A stretch of DNA of 64,000 bases from Thermoproteota archaeon (GTDB taxonomy: Archaea; Korarchaeota; Korarchaeia; Korarchaeales; Korarchaeaceae): NCBI GenBank assembly GCA_027491915.1, contig JAOZGC010000004.1, positions 81,654-145,653 on the forward strand, read 5' to 3'. The notes beneath the pieces are model-generated. The model saw nothing but the letters and a program-made list of their open reading frames with translations. It was not told the DNA's origin and ran no database searches. Made by a program: the position numbers and the translations under genes. Shown here piece after piece: positions 32,712 through 40,147 of the stretch; position 1 is the first letter of the stretch; every line of letters begins with the position of its first letter.

Positions 32712-33478
32712 AAGTGGAGAGGAGGATCTGGAGGCTGAGCTGGCCGGAGCTGGCCGAGGCCACCTTGGAGAGGGACCTAGCAATCCTACCGGTCGGGGTC
32801 GTGGAGGCCCACGGCCCGCACCTCCCGCTAGGGACGGACTTCATCATCCCAACCTGGCTCGCGGAGAGGCTGGCGGACGAGCTGGACGCCATGATAGCCC
32901 CGACCATCCCGTACGGCAACGTGGAATCCCTGTCCGGGTACGTGGGATCCATGTCCATAGGCCCAGACGTCTTAGAGGGACTGGTCTACGACGTCGTTAG
33001 GTCTCTGGCCGAGAGCGGATTCTCCAGGATCATACTGCTCAACGGTCACGGCGGATCGAGGCACCTGGACGCCTTGAAGAGCGCGATCAGGAGAGCCTGG
33101 AGGGATCTGGGCGTGAAGACCGTGCTGGTCAACTGGTGGATCCTCGGATCCGAGGCGGCCAGGGAGGTGCTCGGTTCGGTCGGGGGTCACGCCGGGACCG
33201 AGGAGACCGCGGCCATTATGGTCGTGGACCCCTCCCTCGTCAAGCGGAGCCTGTTCGACAGGTCCGAGGTGTACCTCTACGAGGAGGGGATCGACCCGTA
33301 TCCGTCGCCGGGTTCCATCCTGCTCTACTCCGGGGACGACAGGGCCGAGCTGCCCGACGAGGGGGCCGCCGAGGCCTTCATGGAGAGGCTGGTCTCCGAT
33401 CTGTCCGAGAAGATCAGGAGGATCCTGATGGGGTGGGACGGTCAGGAGGGCGCGGGGTGGGAGTTGTCCCGGGATTGA
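32708..33478 (+). CDS. Creatininase-family amidohydrolase (possible ArfB-type deformylase)
   Basis: 256 residues. Metal-binding blocks PVGVVEAHGPHLPLGTD, LLNGHGGSRH and GGHAGTEETA define the creatininase fold. Archaeal members include ArfB, the FAPy deformylase of riboflavin/F420 biosynthesis, and mycofactocin-type hydrolases; nothing in the neighbourhood chooses between them. The TTG start overlaps the cpgS stop, and its own stop overlaps the pyruvate kinase start, so the three genes are coupled. Confidence 0.82.
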   Translation: MKVERRIWRLSWPELAEATLERDLAILPVGVVEAHGPHLPLGTDFIIPTWLAERLADELDAMIAPTIPYGNVESLSGYVGSMSIGPDVLEGLVYDVVRSLAESGFSRIILLNGHGGSRHLDALKSAIRRAWRDLGVKTVLVNWWILGSEAAREVLGSVGGHAGTEETAAIMVVDPSLVKRSLFDRSEVYLYEEGIDPYPSPGSILLYSGDDRAELPDEGAAEAFMERLVSDLSEKIRRILMGWDGQEGAGWELSRD

Positions 33479-34842
33479 GGAAGACCAAGATCCTGGCTAC
33501 CCTCGGACCCGCATCCGGCGGGGGTGAGGTCCCCCTCCTCCTGGCCAGGGAGGGGGCGGACTGCTTCAGGATAAACTTCTCCCACGGGAACAGGGAGAGG
33601 TGGGCCGCCTACGTCTCGGCGGCGAGGAAGGTGGAGGAGAGGCTGGGCCGCCCGGTGGGCCTGGTGGGGGACCTGACCGGCCCGACCGTGAGGATCTCCC
33701 TCGAGAGACCGGTGGAGATCCAGAAGGGGGAGGGACTGACCTTCTCCTACGGCGAGGGGGAGGGGGTGAGGCTCGAGGGCGCGGACGTGCTGGGCTCTCT
33801 GGAGGTGGGAGACGAGGTCGTGATCGACGAGGGGAGGCTGAGGTTCGTCGTCCAAGGGGTGGGCGTTAGGTCGTTCGAGGCCCTCGCCCTGGTGGGCGGC
33901 GTTCTCAAGCCCGGTAAGAAGCTGGCCGTGACCGGAAAGGAACTGGAATCTCCTCCCCTCACCGAGAAGGACTTTAGGGACCTGTCCTTCGTCGTCAGCA
34001 GCGACTTCGACTACGTGGGCCTGAGCTTCGTCAGGTCGCCCTCCGACGTCAGGGCCCTGAGGGATCTGCTGGACTCCAAAGGCAGGGACGACGTCAGGGT
34101 GATCGCCAAGATAGAGACTTCTTCGGCGGTCGATCGCGTCGAGGACATAGCCCGGGAGTCGGACGCCCTCATGATAGCGCGGGGGGACCTGGGGATACAC
34201 TTCCCGCTGGAGGAGATACCGGCGATCCAGAGGAGGATAATAAGGGCCGCCCGATCCGCAGGGAAACCCGCCCTCGTTGCCACCCAGCTGCTGGAAAGCA
34301 TGGTGAGCAATCCGGTTCCCACCAGGAGCGAGGTGGTCGACGTCATGATGGCAGTGTCCCAGGGGGCCGACGCTCTGGTCCTCGCCGGCGAGACGGCCGT
34401 GGGGGGCTTCCCGGTGGAGGCGGTCAGGTGGATCAGGAAGATAGTTGAGAGGGCGGAGGAGGAGTACAGGCCGCCCCCACCGGAGATAGAGGGCGCCACG
34501 ATATACGACAACTTCGCCAGGGGAGTGGCCCTGCTGGCCGACAGCCTGGGAGCCAAGATACTGATCTACACCAGGAGCGGCAGGACAGCCGAGAGGATAT
34601 CGAGGTACAGGCCGAGCTCGCCCATACACGCCTCCACCGGATCTAAGAGGGTAGCCCGACAGATGTCCCTCCTGTGGGGAGTCAATCCGATCCACGTCGA
34701 CTCCACCGACAGGGAGGGCGCACTGAGTAGGCTCGTCGCCGAGCTGAAGGAGTCCGGGGCGGTCTCCTTCGGAGACCTCCTGGTGCTTGCCTACGGCCTC
34801 ACCCCGGGCGCCACAGACGTCCTCAGGATAATGGCCGTATGA
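33475..34842 (+). CDS. pyk: Pyruvate kinase
   Basis: 455 residues. TKILATLGPAS, FRINFSHGN, the B domain, VIAKIETSSAVDRVEDI, MIARGDLGIH, PALVATQLLESM and the C-terminal domain appear in order. It makes ATP and pyruvate from phosphoenolpyruvate in glycolysis. TTG 33475 gives the usual MRKTK start and overlaps the previous stop. GTG 33457 (with GGAGG upstream) would add six residues. Its linkage with the cyclic-DPG-synthetase-family gene makes a small carbon-metabolism operon. Confidence 0.94.
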   Translation: MRKTKILATLGPASGGGEVPLLLAREGADCFRINFSHGNRERWAAYVSAARKVEERLGRPVGLVGDLTGPTVRISLERPVEIQKGEGLTFSYGEGEGVRLEGADVLGSLEVGDEVVIDEGRLRFVVQGVGVRSFEALALVGGVLKPGKKLAVTGKELESPPLTEKDFRDLSFVVSSDFDYVGLSFVRSPSDVRALRDLLDSKGRDDVRVIAKIETSSAVDRVEDIARESDALMIARGDLGIHFPLEEIPAIQRRIIRAARSAGKPALVATQLLESMVSNPVPTRSEVVDVMMAVSQGADALVLAGETAVGGFPVEAVRWIRKIVERAEEEYRPPPPEIEGATIYDNFARGVALLADSLGAKILIYTRSGRTAERISRYRPSSPIHASTGSKRVARQMSLLWGVNPIHVDSTDREGALSRLVAELKESGAVSFGDLLVLAYGLTPGATDVLRIMAV

Positions 34843-35361
34843 CCCCACGCTAAGCTAAAGAAAATGAGGGTGACCGCGTCACATAGGCCACGATCCCAAC
34901 GAACGTCCGGCTAAGTCTATCCAATATAATTTACACAATCCAGATTTTAGATTTACTTCATTTAAATTTGTTTTGGGGCGGGTCGGCTCTCCGATTCCGT
35001 CGGCGAGCTACCGCGCATCCCGATTCGTTTTTCAGCAGCCCCCCTTCAATTGCGCGGCCGTGATGAAATTCGATCTCGCCGAGAAGCTCGACGATGGCCT
35101 GGTTCTACCCGACTTAGGACGGTCAGGCGGATGGTCAACATAATTAATTTCTGGGTGAATTTTTCAAATTAAATATCTTACAACCGTGGTGGAATCCTCA
35201 TTATGATCAAATTTGAAGCCTCGCGTCAATATGAGAGAAACTGGATCTCCTAACCTTTCCAGACCGCGCGAGCCCGGCTCCCCGGGCCGCGGATGACAGG
35301 GAATTCGGGGCGGCACCTTCGGATCTCGAAGGGAGAGATCGCGGTCCGATCATAGAAAAGA
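34843..35361. other. AT-rich non-coding gap without recognisable gene
   Basis: About 520 bp with no credible long reading frame. Composition drops sharply: 17 of 60 bases are G/C in 34921-34980 and 19 of 60 in 35161-35220. It holds a GTGAC-CGC-GTCAC hairpin (34870-34882) shortly after pyk, several TATA-like blocks, a palindrome TCAAATTTGA (35207-35216) and a CGGGTCGG element at 34979-34986. The longest notable open frame is a 26-codon ATG frame at 35063-35143. No tRNA, CRISPR or origin box was recognised. Confidence 0.6.
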
Positions 35362-35408
35362 TTAAATAACGTAGCCGACCCGACTGATCAATCCCAAGAG
35401 ATTTGGGA
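35362..35408 (+). promoter_or_regulatory. Histone promoter and 5'-end hairpin
   Basis: TATA TTAAATAA (35362-35369), preceded by the purine-rich AGAAAAGA, predicts transcription from about 35392. There, TCCCAA (35392-35397) and TTGGGA (35403-35408) form a 6-bp hairpin with a 5-nt loop, i.e. at the very 5' end of the mRNA. CCGACCCG (35375-35382) lies between TATA and start. Confidence 0.6.
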
Positions 35409-35433
35409 GCAAAAGAATGGGGGTGTATGAGGG

Positions 35434-35664
35434 ATGCCGCAGAAGGCCGCGAAGTACCTGCCCCTGGCGCCCATATATCGGATCATAAAGGAGGCCGGCG
35501 CCGAGAGGGTTAGCGACAGCGCGAAGATCCGGCTGGCCTACCACCTGGAGAAGTTCGCCTCTGAGGTTGCCAAGCAGGCCGTCGACCTCGCTCGGCACGC
35601 CAAGAGGAAGACCGTCACCGACAAGGACATAGAGCTGGCCGTGTCCTCCGTCTGGAGGAGGTGA
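35434..35664 (+). CDS. Archaeal histone
   Basis: 76 residues, one histone fold: LPLAPIYRIIKEAGAERVSD (helix 1 and loop), a central helix ending QAVDLARHAK, and KRKTVTDKDIELAVSSVW. Slightly longer than the usual 66-69 residues because of a short N-terminal extension. There is no C-terminal tail. It should form dimers and longer DNA-wrapping superhelices. Single gene with a strong promoter and a T-tract terminator. No second histone is seen in the window. Confidence 0.95.
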   Translation: MPQKAAKYLPLAPIYRIIKEAGAERVSDSAKIRLAYHLEKFASEVAKQAVDLARHAKRKTVTDKDIELAVSSVWRR

Positions 35665-35673
35665 AGAGCCTCC

Positions 35674-36006
35674 TCATCCTCTCTTCTTTTTTTGGACCTC
35701 CTCTAGAATCTTGAGTATCTCTTCTCCCGCCTCCAGGGCGCCCCTGGCGTCTATCTCGGAGCAGGATCCCTCCTCCGGCGGGATTGGAGGCCCTATCTCC
35801 GGCTCGCATATCGGAGTCAGCCAGGGTGAGGATCTGCACAGGGAATCTATCCTCTCCCTGGCCCATTCTGGCAGGTCGATGGATCCGGCGAACTTCATGG
35901 CCTCGGAGATCGCCTTCTGAACGGCGACGACGGAGGTGACGCACTTGCCCGAGGAGTACACCTCCCGGGCCTGTCTCAGGAGATCCCTCACCCTCTCGAT
36001 ACTCAC
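35674..36006 (-). CDS. Small helical protein of unknown function
   Basis: 110 residues, not recognised. N-terminal helices (MSIERVRDLLRQAREVYS, VAVQKAISEAMKFAG) resemble short HEPN-like or tetratricopeptide-like helices. A Pro-rich middle (EPEIGPPIPPEEGS) contains Cys57, Cys67 and Cys81, and a charged C-terminal helix ends KKKRG. The GTG start is at 36006. It lies 21 nt downstream of tRNA-Arg on the same strand and converges on histone with a 9-nt gap. Codon use is like its neighbours, so it is probably real. Confidence 0.6.
   Translation of the reverse strand: MSIERVRDLLRQAREVYSSGKCVTSVVAVQKAISEAMKFAGSIDLPEWARERIDSLCRSSPWLTPICEPEIGPPIPPEEGSCSEIDARGALEAGEEILKILEEVQKKKRG
35683..35693 (+). terminator. 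T-tract terminator after histone
   Basis: TCTTCTTTTTTT about 20 nt after the histone stop is a typical archaeal oligo-T terminator. It overlaps the Lys-rich end of the gene on the other strand. Confidence 0.55.
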
Positions 36007-36027
36007 CGCGCATCCCCCACATCCACT

Positions 36028-36106
36028 TGGCGGGCCCGGCGGGACTCGAACCCGCGGCCTGCGGCTCCGAAGGCCGCCGCTCTAATCCTTACTGAGCTAC
36101 GGGCCC
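36028..36106 (-). tRNA. tRNA-Arg (anticodon TCG)
   Basis: Acceptor GGGCCCG (36106-36100) pairs with CGGGCCC. The D-arm is GCTC/GAGC, anticodon stem GCGGC/GCCGC with loop CTTCGGA (anticodon TCG), and T-arm GCGGG-TTCGAGT-CCCGC. Discriminator G is followed by an encoded CCA (36030-36028). No intron. Its first ten nucleotides also form the end of the upstream membrane-protein gene, including its TAG stop. Confidence 0.96.
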
Positions 36107-37359
36107 GTCGTCCCCGTCCGCCCTACCGACTTTAACCTTTTCTTCCTGAACAGCCCGTAGGCCACCCCACCCACCACCAGGACGATCAGCACGGCTGCCA
36201 GGGGGATCCAGTCTCCCTCCACCATCTTAACTCCCAGAAACCCGAAGAGCGCCGCCCTCGGCACCAGGGCGACCACGTTGGCCCCCAGGAAGGGGAGGAG
36301 CTCCATGTTGGACAGCCCCGCCGCGTAGGAGACCAGGTCCACCGGGCTGAAGGGGAGCAGCCGGGCGACTACCACCGCCAGGACCCCCCACCTCCGAAAC
36401 CACCCATCCACCGCCGAGATCACCTCTTCCCTGAACAGCCTCGTGACGAAGGGCCTGCCCGCGAGCCTGGCGATGTAGAAGTTGGTCAGGGCCCCCAGGG
36501 TCCCCCCTATCCCGCCGTATACTCCCACCTCCACGGGGCTCATACCAAGGGCTCCGGCCGCTATTAGGAGGGCGTCGGCCGGGATGGGGGATATCACCGA
36601 CTGGGCTATCATCGCCAGTATGAGGCCCGGCCCGCCATAGGAGTGCACCCACCCCACCACGGTCTCTATGGCCGGCTGGTAGCTGGCCGCCATCCCGTAG
36701 AGGTCGGGGACGAACCGGACGTTCAGCAGTCCCAGGGAAGCCAAGACCATACCCAGGTAACTCGGTCTGATCTTCTCGTCGAGGGCGGAGGCCTTCCAGA
36801 CCAGCAGCGCCGCCGTGGAGACCAGCAGGGCCATGGGGGAACGGAGGTCCGCGGGTGAGAGGAACATCACCGGGATGGAGGAGAGGGAGGCCAGGGCGGC
36901 GGCCTTCCTCCCTCCCACCCCGGAGGCAGTAAGGGCGGCCAGCGCCGCGCCCGACCCGCCAAAACCCATGACAGACATACCCTGGACGAATCCGGAGACG
37001 AAGCCGTCGGAGGCGCCCGGATCCCTGCCCTCCTCCGCGGCCAGCAGGTCGAACCTCATCATCAGCGCGGCGATCCACACCATCGCAGAGAGGGCGGCGC
37101 AGGCCGATCCCCCGATCACCGCGTTGCCCGCCGGCACCAGGGATCGGAAGGCCGCCCCGACGACCGCCGAGGTTATCAGCGCAGAGACCGCCGGAGCGAG
37201 CATTTCCCTCGATGAGATCTCCTCCCCGTAGACCAACAGTCCCGCTATGGCCTGAATCCGCCCCCCGGTCACCGGCCGCGCCGGGATCCACTCCGTCAAC
37301 CCCGCCAGAGCCCACCCGTAGTCCAGGCCCGAACCCTGAGCGCCGGTGATGCAGCACAT
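36097..37359 (-). CDS. UppP-like domain fused to DedA/VTT-like (TVP38-type) membrane domain
   Basis: 420 residues, almost all hydrophobic helices. Residues 14-180 follow the undecaprenyl-diphosphatase (UppP/BacA) plan: ALAGLTEWIP near 17-25, and FVQGMSVMGFGGSGAALAAL near 124-143 before a SLSSIP helix. Key residues differ: the PGxSRSG motif reads MGFGGSG (catalytic Arg lost), and only the second Glu of ExxxE remains. Residues 235-405 are a VTT/DedA domain: SPIPADALLIAAGALG, GGIGGTLGALTNFYIARLAG and VARLLPFSPVDLVSYAAGL. DedA-family proteins move polyprenyl phosphate across membranes, so a lipid-carrier recycling fusion is inferred. ATG 37359 lies just after an AT block, so a downstream start is possible. 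Confidence 0.72.
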   Translation of the reverse strand: MCCITGAQGSGLDYGWALAGLTEWIPARPVTGGRIQAIAGLLVYGEEISSREMLAPAVSALITSAVVGAAFRSLVPAGNAVIGGSACAALSAMVWIAALMMRFDLLAAEEGRDPGASDGFVSGFVQGMSVMGFGGSGAALAALTASGVGGRKAAALASLSSIPVMFLSPADLRSPMALLVSTAALLVWKASALDEKIRPSYLGMVLASLGLLNVRFVPDLYGMAASYQPAIETVVGWVHSYGGPGLILAMIAQSVISPIPADALLIAAGALGMSPVEVGVYGGIGGTLGALTNFYIARLAGRPFVTRLFREEVISAVDGWFRRWGVLAVVVARLLPFSPVDLVSYAAGLSNMELLPFLGANVVALVPRAALFGFLGVKMVEGDWIPLAAVLIVLVVGGVAYGLFRKKRLKSVGRTGTTGP

Positions 37360-37360
37360 T

Positions 37361-37371
37361 CTTAATCTATT
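37361..37371 (+). promoter_or_regulatory. TATA box of the TIM-barrel gene at 37390
   Basis: CTTAATCTATT lies about 25 bp before ATG 37390, predicting a leaderless mRNA. It also overlaps the upstream region of the divergent UppP/DedA gene. Confidence 0.5.
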
Positions 37372-37389
37372 GCGGCCTCCCCCGGCTAG

Positions 37390-38220
37390 ATGTCCGGCGG
37401 CCTGCAGCTGTCCTTCGGAGCCATGAACAATCCGGAGAAGAGGTTGAAGTCCGACCTCAACCTCCTGGCCGATTTGGATCTGGAATACATTGAGCTTACG
37501 GTGGAGTGGCCAGAATCTAGGCCCGAACTCGTCAGGGAGAACCTCCCCTGGCTGGCCGACTTCCTGGCCGAGCGGGGTCTGGGGATCCTGATCCACACGC
37601 CGTGGTACCTCGAGATAGCATCTCCCTACGCCCCCGTCAGGGAGGGGGCGCTGTCGATCGGCAGGGACATCATCGAGCTGGCCGCCGAGCTGGACTCCCC
37701 CCTGGTGACCTTTCACCCCTACACCCCGGGATGGCTGTCCGGCACCTCCAAGAGGAGGGTGGAGGCCAGGAGGCTCAACGCCTCCTCGATGTCGAGCCTG
37801 GTCGAGATGGGATCCGAGGTCGGAGTTCAGGTCCTGGTGGAGAACGTGGATCACGGGGCCTTCAGCTCGGTCTCCGACCTGGCTTTTCTGTTGAACGAGG
37901 TTCCCCACCTCGGCCTGACCCTGGACATCGGGCACGCCTTCCTGGGGGGAGGGGAGGACAAGCTTAGGTCATACTTCGACAAGTTGGGGGAGAGGGTACT
38001 CCACGTCCACGTGCACGACAACTTCGGTCGGGGGGACGACCACCTCCCGGTGGGGGCCGGCAGGGTTCCCTGGAGGAAGGTGGGAGAGCTCCTGGCCTCC
38101 CTGCCCTACGAGGGAACGGTCACGATAGAGGCGCACGTTCAGGATCGCGAGTACCTGAGGTTCTCCCGCGAGAGGCTCCTCGCGTACTGGCGCCGCTGGC
38201 TCTCGGCGGAGGAGGAGTGA
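37390..38220 (+). CDS. Sugar phosphate isomerase/epimerase-fold protein (AP endonuclease 2 superfamily)
   Basis: 276 residues, TIM barrel of the xylose-isomerase-like superfamily. Metal or phosphate ligand segments are IHTPWYLEIASPY, TFHPYTPG, VENVDHGAF, LDIGHAFLGG, HVHVHDNFGRGDDHLPVG and TIEAH. The DDHLPVGxG block is typical of this group. It could act on a sugar, a keto acid or DNA. The archaeal endonuclease IV is more strongly motif-conserved than this, so an isomerase is favoured. Substrate unknown. Confidence 0.78.
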   Translation: MSGGLQLSFGAMNNPEKRLKSDLNLLADLDLEYIELTVEWPESRPELVRENLPWLADFLAERGLGILIHTPWYLEIASPYAPVREGALSIGRDIIELAAELDSPLVTFHPYTPGWLSGTSKRRVEARRLNASSMSSLVEMGSEVGVQVLVENVDHGAFSSVSDLAFLLNEVPHLGLTLDIGHAFLGGGEDKLRSYFDKLGERVLHVHVHDNFGRGDDHLPVGAGRVPWRKVGELLASLPYEGTVTIEAHVQDREYLRFSRERLLAYWRRWLSAEEE

Positions 38221-38311
38221 GAGCCGGGAGGGATGGTGGGGATCCGCCCGGCCCCCCGGCGCCGCGGCTATCCCTAATATAGGCGTCGGCGGCCTTGGGT
38301 GGGGAGGACCG

Positions 38312-39133
38312 TTGAGGGTCTCCTTCGTAGCCTCTACTTCCGACCCGGCGGCCGCCACCATGCTAGACCTGGTGGAGGACAGCCAGGAGCTCGCGGCCAA
38401 GCTCGATCGCTGGGGGCCCCTGATAAGGCTGGACGGTGAGGTCCTCTACTCTGAGGAGCCGGACGAGGTGAGGGAAGAGAGGCCGGACCTCGTCGTGGTG
38501 CTCTCGAGGCACTCGGGCACCCCAGGGAGGCCGATCCTGACGACCCACGTCCCGGGGAACTTCGGCGACGCGCCGTTCGGCGGCGAGCCCAGGAGACTCG
38601 GCGTGGCCGCGCCCCTCTTCATGAAGGCCTTTCTGAGGAGGGCCAGGGCGGAGGCCCCCCCGGGGTACGAGGTCCACATGGAGCCGACCCACCACGGGCC
38701 CACCTGGGACGTCCCCACGGCTTTCGTAGAGGTCGGATGCTCCGAGGAGAACTGGCTGCACCGCCCGGCCGCGGAGTCTGTCCTGAGGTCCGTCGTCGGC
38801 GCCCTGGAGGATCTAGAGTCTCCCGAGTCTAGCGGCCTGAGCGGCGCGACCATCGCGGCCGGCTTCGGCGGTCCCCACATCAACAGGAGGTTCTCCAAGA
38901 TACAGCTCCGATCCGGCGTCGCCCTGGGACACATACTCCGTAAGTTCGACTCTGGATCGGCCGATAGGTCCACCGTCATCCAGTCCATCAGGCGCGTCTG
39001 GCCGAGGAGGGCGAGCTTGGCCGTCGTCGACAGGAAGGGCCTGCCCGGAGAGAGGAGGAGGTGGATCCTTGGGATCCTGGAGGAGGAGGGGGTCGAGGTC
39101 GTCAGGGCCGACAGGATCCCGCTCGAGGACTGA
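38312..39133 (+). CDS. dtdA: D-aminoacyl-tRNA deacylase, archaeal DTD2 type
   Basis: 273 residues. VVVLSRHSGTPGRPILTTHVPGNFG, EVHMEPTHHGPTWDVPTAFVEVG, AAGFGGPHINRRFSK and a central LGHILRKF match the archaeal/plant DtdA (DTD2, GEK1-like) family, which removes D-amino acids from mischarged tRNA. TATA TAATATAG (about 38276) is about 36 bp before TTG 38312. Followed by a DUF5615 gene. Confidence 0.92.
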   Translation: MRVSFVASTSDPAAATMLDLVEDSQELAAKLDRWGPLIRLDGEVLYSEEPDEVREERPDLVVVLSRHSGTPGRPILTTHVPGNFGDAPFGGEPRRLGVAAPLFMKAFLRRARAEAPPGYEVHMEPTHHGPTWDVPTAFVEVGCSEENWLHRPAAESVLRSVVGALEDLESPESSGLSGATIAAGFGGPHINRRFSKIQLRSGVALGHILRKFDSGSADRSTVIQSIRRVWPRRASLAVVDRKGLPGERRRWILGILEEEGVEVVRADRIPLED

Positions 39134-39161
39134 GCGTCCGAGGTATCGCACGCTCTTCCTC

Positions 39162-39482
39162 ATGGATCGGACGGTGCCCCGCGAGCTCTACTACTCGGTC
39201 CAGAGGAGGCTGAACATGATGGGCCTGGGAGCCGTCTGGACGCCGAGGTCCGCGGTCTCCGGGAGGGTCGACCCGGAGGAGCTGGTCGACTACTGCCTGG
39301 CCAGGGGGATCAAGGTGATAGCCACCTTCGACAGGAATTTCAGGCTCCCGACCCGGGCCCGGGGTAGGATAGCCCTGGTCCGGCTGAGGGGGGGTAGGGG
39401 TTCAACCGTGAACAAGGTCATCGCGGCCCTGGCCGGGGCCGCCAGGAGGCTCGAGGGGCTGGAGCCGAGCTCGAGCCTTTAA
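39162..39482 (+). CDS. DUF5615/PIN-like predicted RNase-fold protein
   Basis: About 106 residues. MDRTVPRELYYSVQRRL followed by DPEELVDYCLARGIKVIATFDRNF resembles the Mut7-C/DUF5615 PIN-like fold, in which an Asp near the N-terminus (LMDR) and the TxDxxF Asp bind metal. ATG 39162 is the first in-frame start after the dtdA stop; no Shine-Dalgarno is clear at this start. No antitoxin gene is adjacent, so a toxin role is not supported. Possibly tRNA or RNA processing. Confidence 0.65.
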   Translation: MDRTVPRELYYSVQRRLNMMGLGAVWTPRSAVSGRVDPEELVDYCLARGIKVIATFDRNFRLPTRARGRIALVRLRGGRGSTVNKVIAALAGAARRLEGLEPSSSL

Positions 39483-39545
39483 ATCACCGGAGAAAAGATT
39501 ATAGCCTGACCCGACTCCTCCACCGAGGAGGAGGTCCAGAGAGGC

Positions 39546-39863
39546 TTGTTCGGATCTAGGTCTGCCGGAGAGGCGGCCGAAGAAGGTAAAGAAAGGGAGA
39601 TTTTCATAACGAAGATAGTCCTCGATATAGTCAAACCCCACAACCCGAGCATAATAGAACTGGCCCAAGGCCTGGGCGAGCTGAGGGGCGTGGACAGGGT
39701 CGACATATCGGTTCAGGACTACGACAGCAACATAGAGAGGCTCAAGCTGACGATAGAGGGGGAAGACCTGGACTACGAGGAGATAGCCAGGCTCGTGCGG
39801 TACTACGGGGGGAACGTCGCCAGCCTCGACGGGGTGACCGCCCTGGCCAGGGAGGAGGAGTAA
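39546..39863 (+). CDS. DUF211 family protein
   Basis: 105 residues. IVLDIVKPHNPSIIELAQGL, GVDRVDISVQDYD and LTIEGEDLDYEEIARLVRYYGG are the hallmark of DUF211, a ferredoxin-like fold found in archaea with no assigned role. An Asp/Glu cluster could bind metal. TTG 39546 follows a GAGGAGGAGGT Shine-Dalgarno. An N-terminal 20-residue extension is not conserved. TATA GATTATAG is at about 39495-39502. Confidence 0.82.
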   Translation: MFGSRSAGEAAEEGKEREIFITKIVLDIVKPHNPSIIELAQGLGELRGVDRVDISVQDYDSNIERLKLTIEGEDLDYEEIARLVRYYGGNVASLDGVTALAREEE

Positions 39864-40085
39864 GCCGGGGGCCGAGTAGACCGGACCTGACCTCAGACAG
39901 GGGTGGCCCTAACCGCTTGGGCAACCCGCCCTCGACCCTGACACTCTCCGAGCCGGGACCTGCGGGTTCGGGTACCCTCAGTCCGAGGTCTCTCGGGTAG
40001 ATTTGTCGCCATCCCGCGCAGTCCAGTCCGGGGGGCGGTCCCATCCCCAGCCCGAGACGCCCCCTCCACCCTTTCAGGCCGAGCG

Positions 40086-40134
40086 CCCGACCCGAGCCCG
40101 CGCGACCGGGTCGGGTATATAACGCCCGACCCGG
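40086..40134 (+). promoter_or_regulatory. mtaB promoter: TATATAA inside a 10-bp perfect inverted repeat
   Basis: CCGGGTCGGG (40106-40115) and CCCGACCCGG (40125-40134) flank TATATAACG. A further CCCGACCCG lies at 40086-40094. The TATA is about 28 bp from ATG 40148, giving a leaderless mRNA. The element shares its core with the repeats at 26698-26743. Confidence 0.65.
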
Positions 40135-40147
40135 GTCCCCCGGCGGC

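Noticed and set aside
35063..35143. 26-codon ATG frame in the AT-rich gap, with GTGATGA resembling a C box of a C/D RNA
   Set aside because: Too short, no Shine-Dalgarno, and no D box (CTGA) at the spacing a C/D box RNA needs.
34843..35433. Replication origin boxes
   Set aside because: No ORB-like TTTCC...GGAAA palindromes were found and no cdc6/orc1 gene is adjacent, so only the composition is unusual.
39162..39863. Toxin-antitoxin pair formed by the DUF5615 and DUF211 genes
   Set aside because: DUF211 is not a known antitoxin, the genes are 63 bp apart with a separate TATA, and no DNA-binding antitoxin is present.
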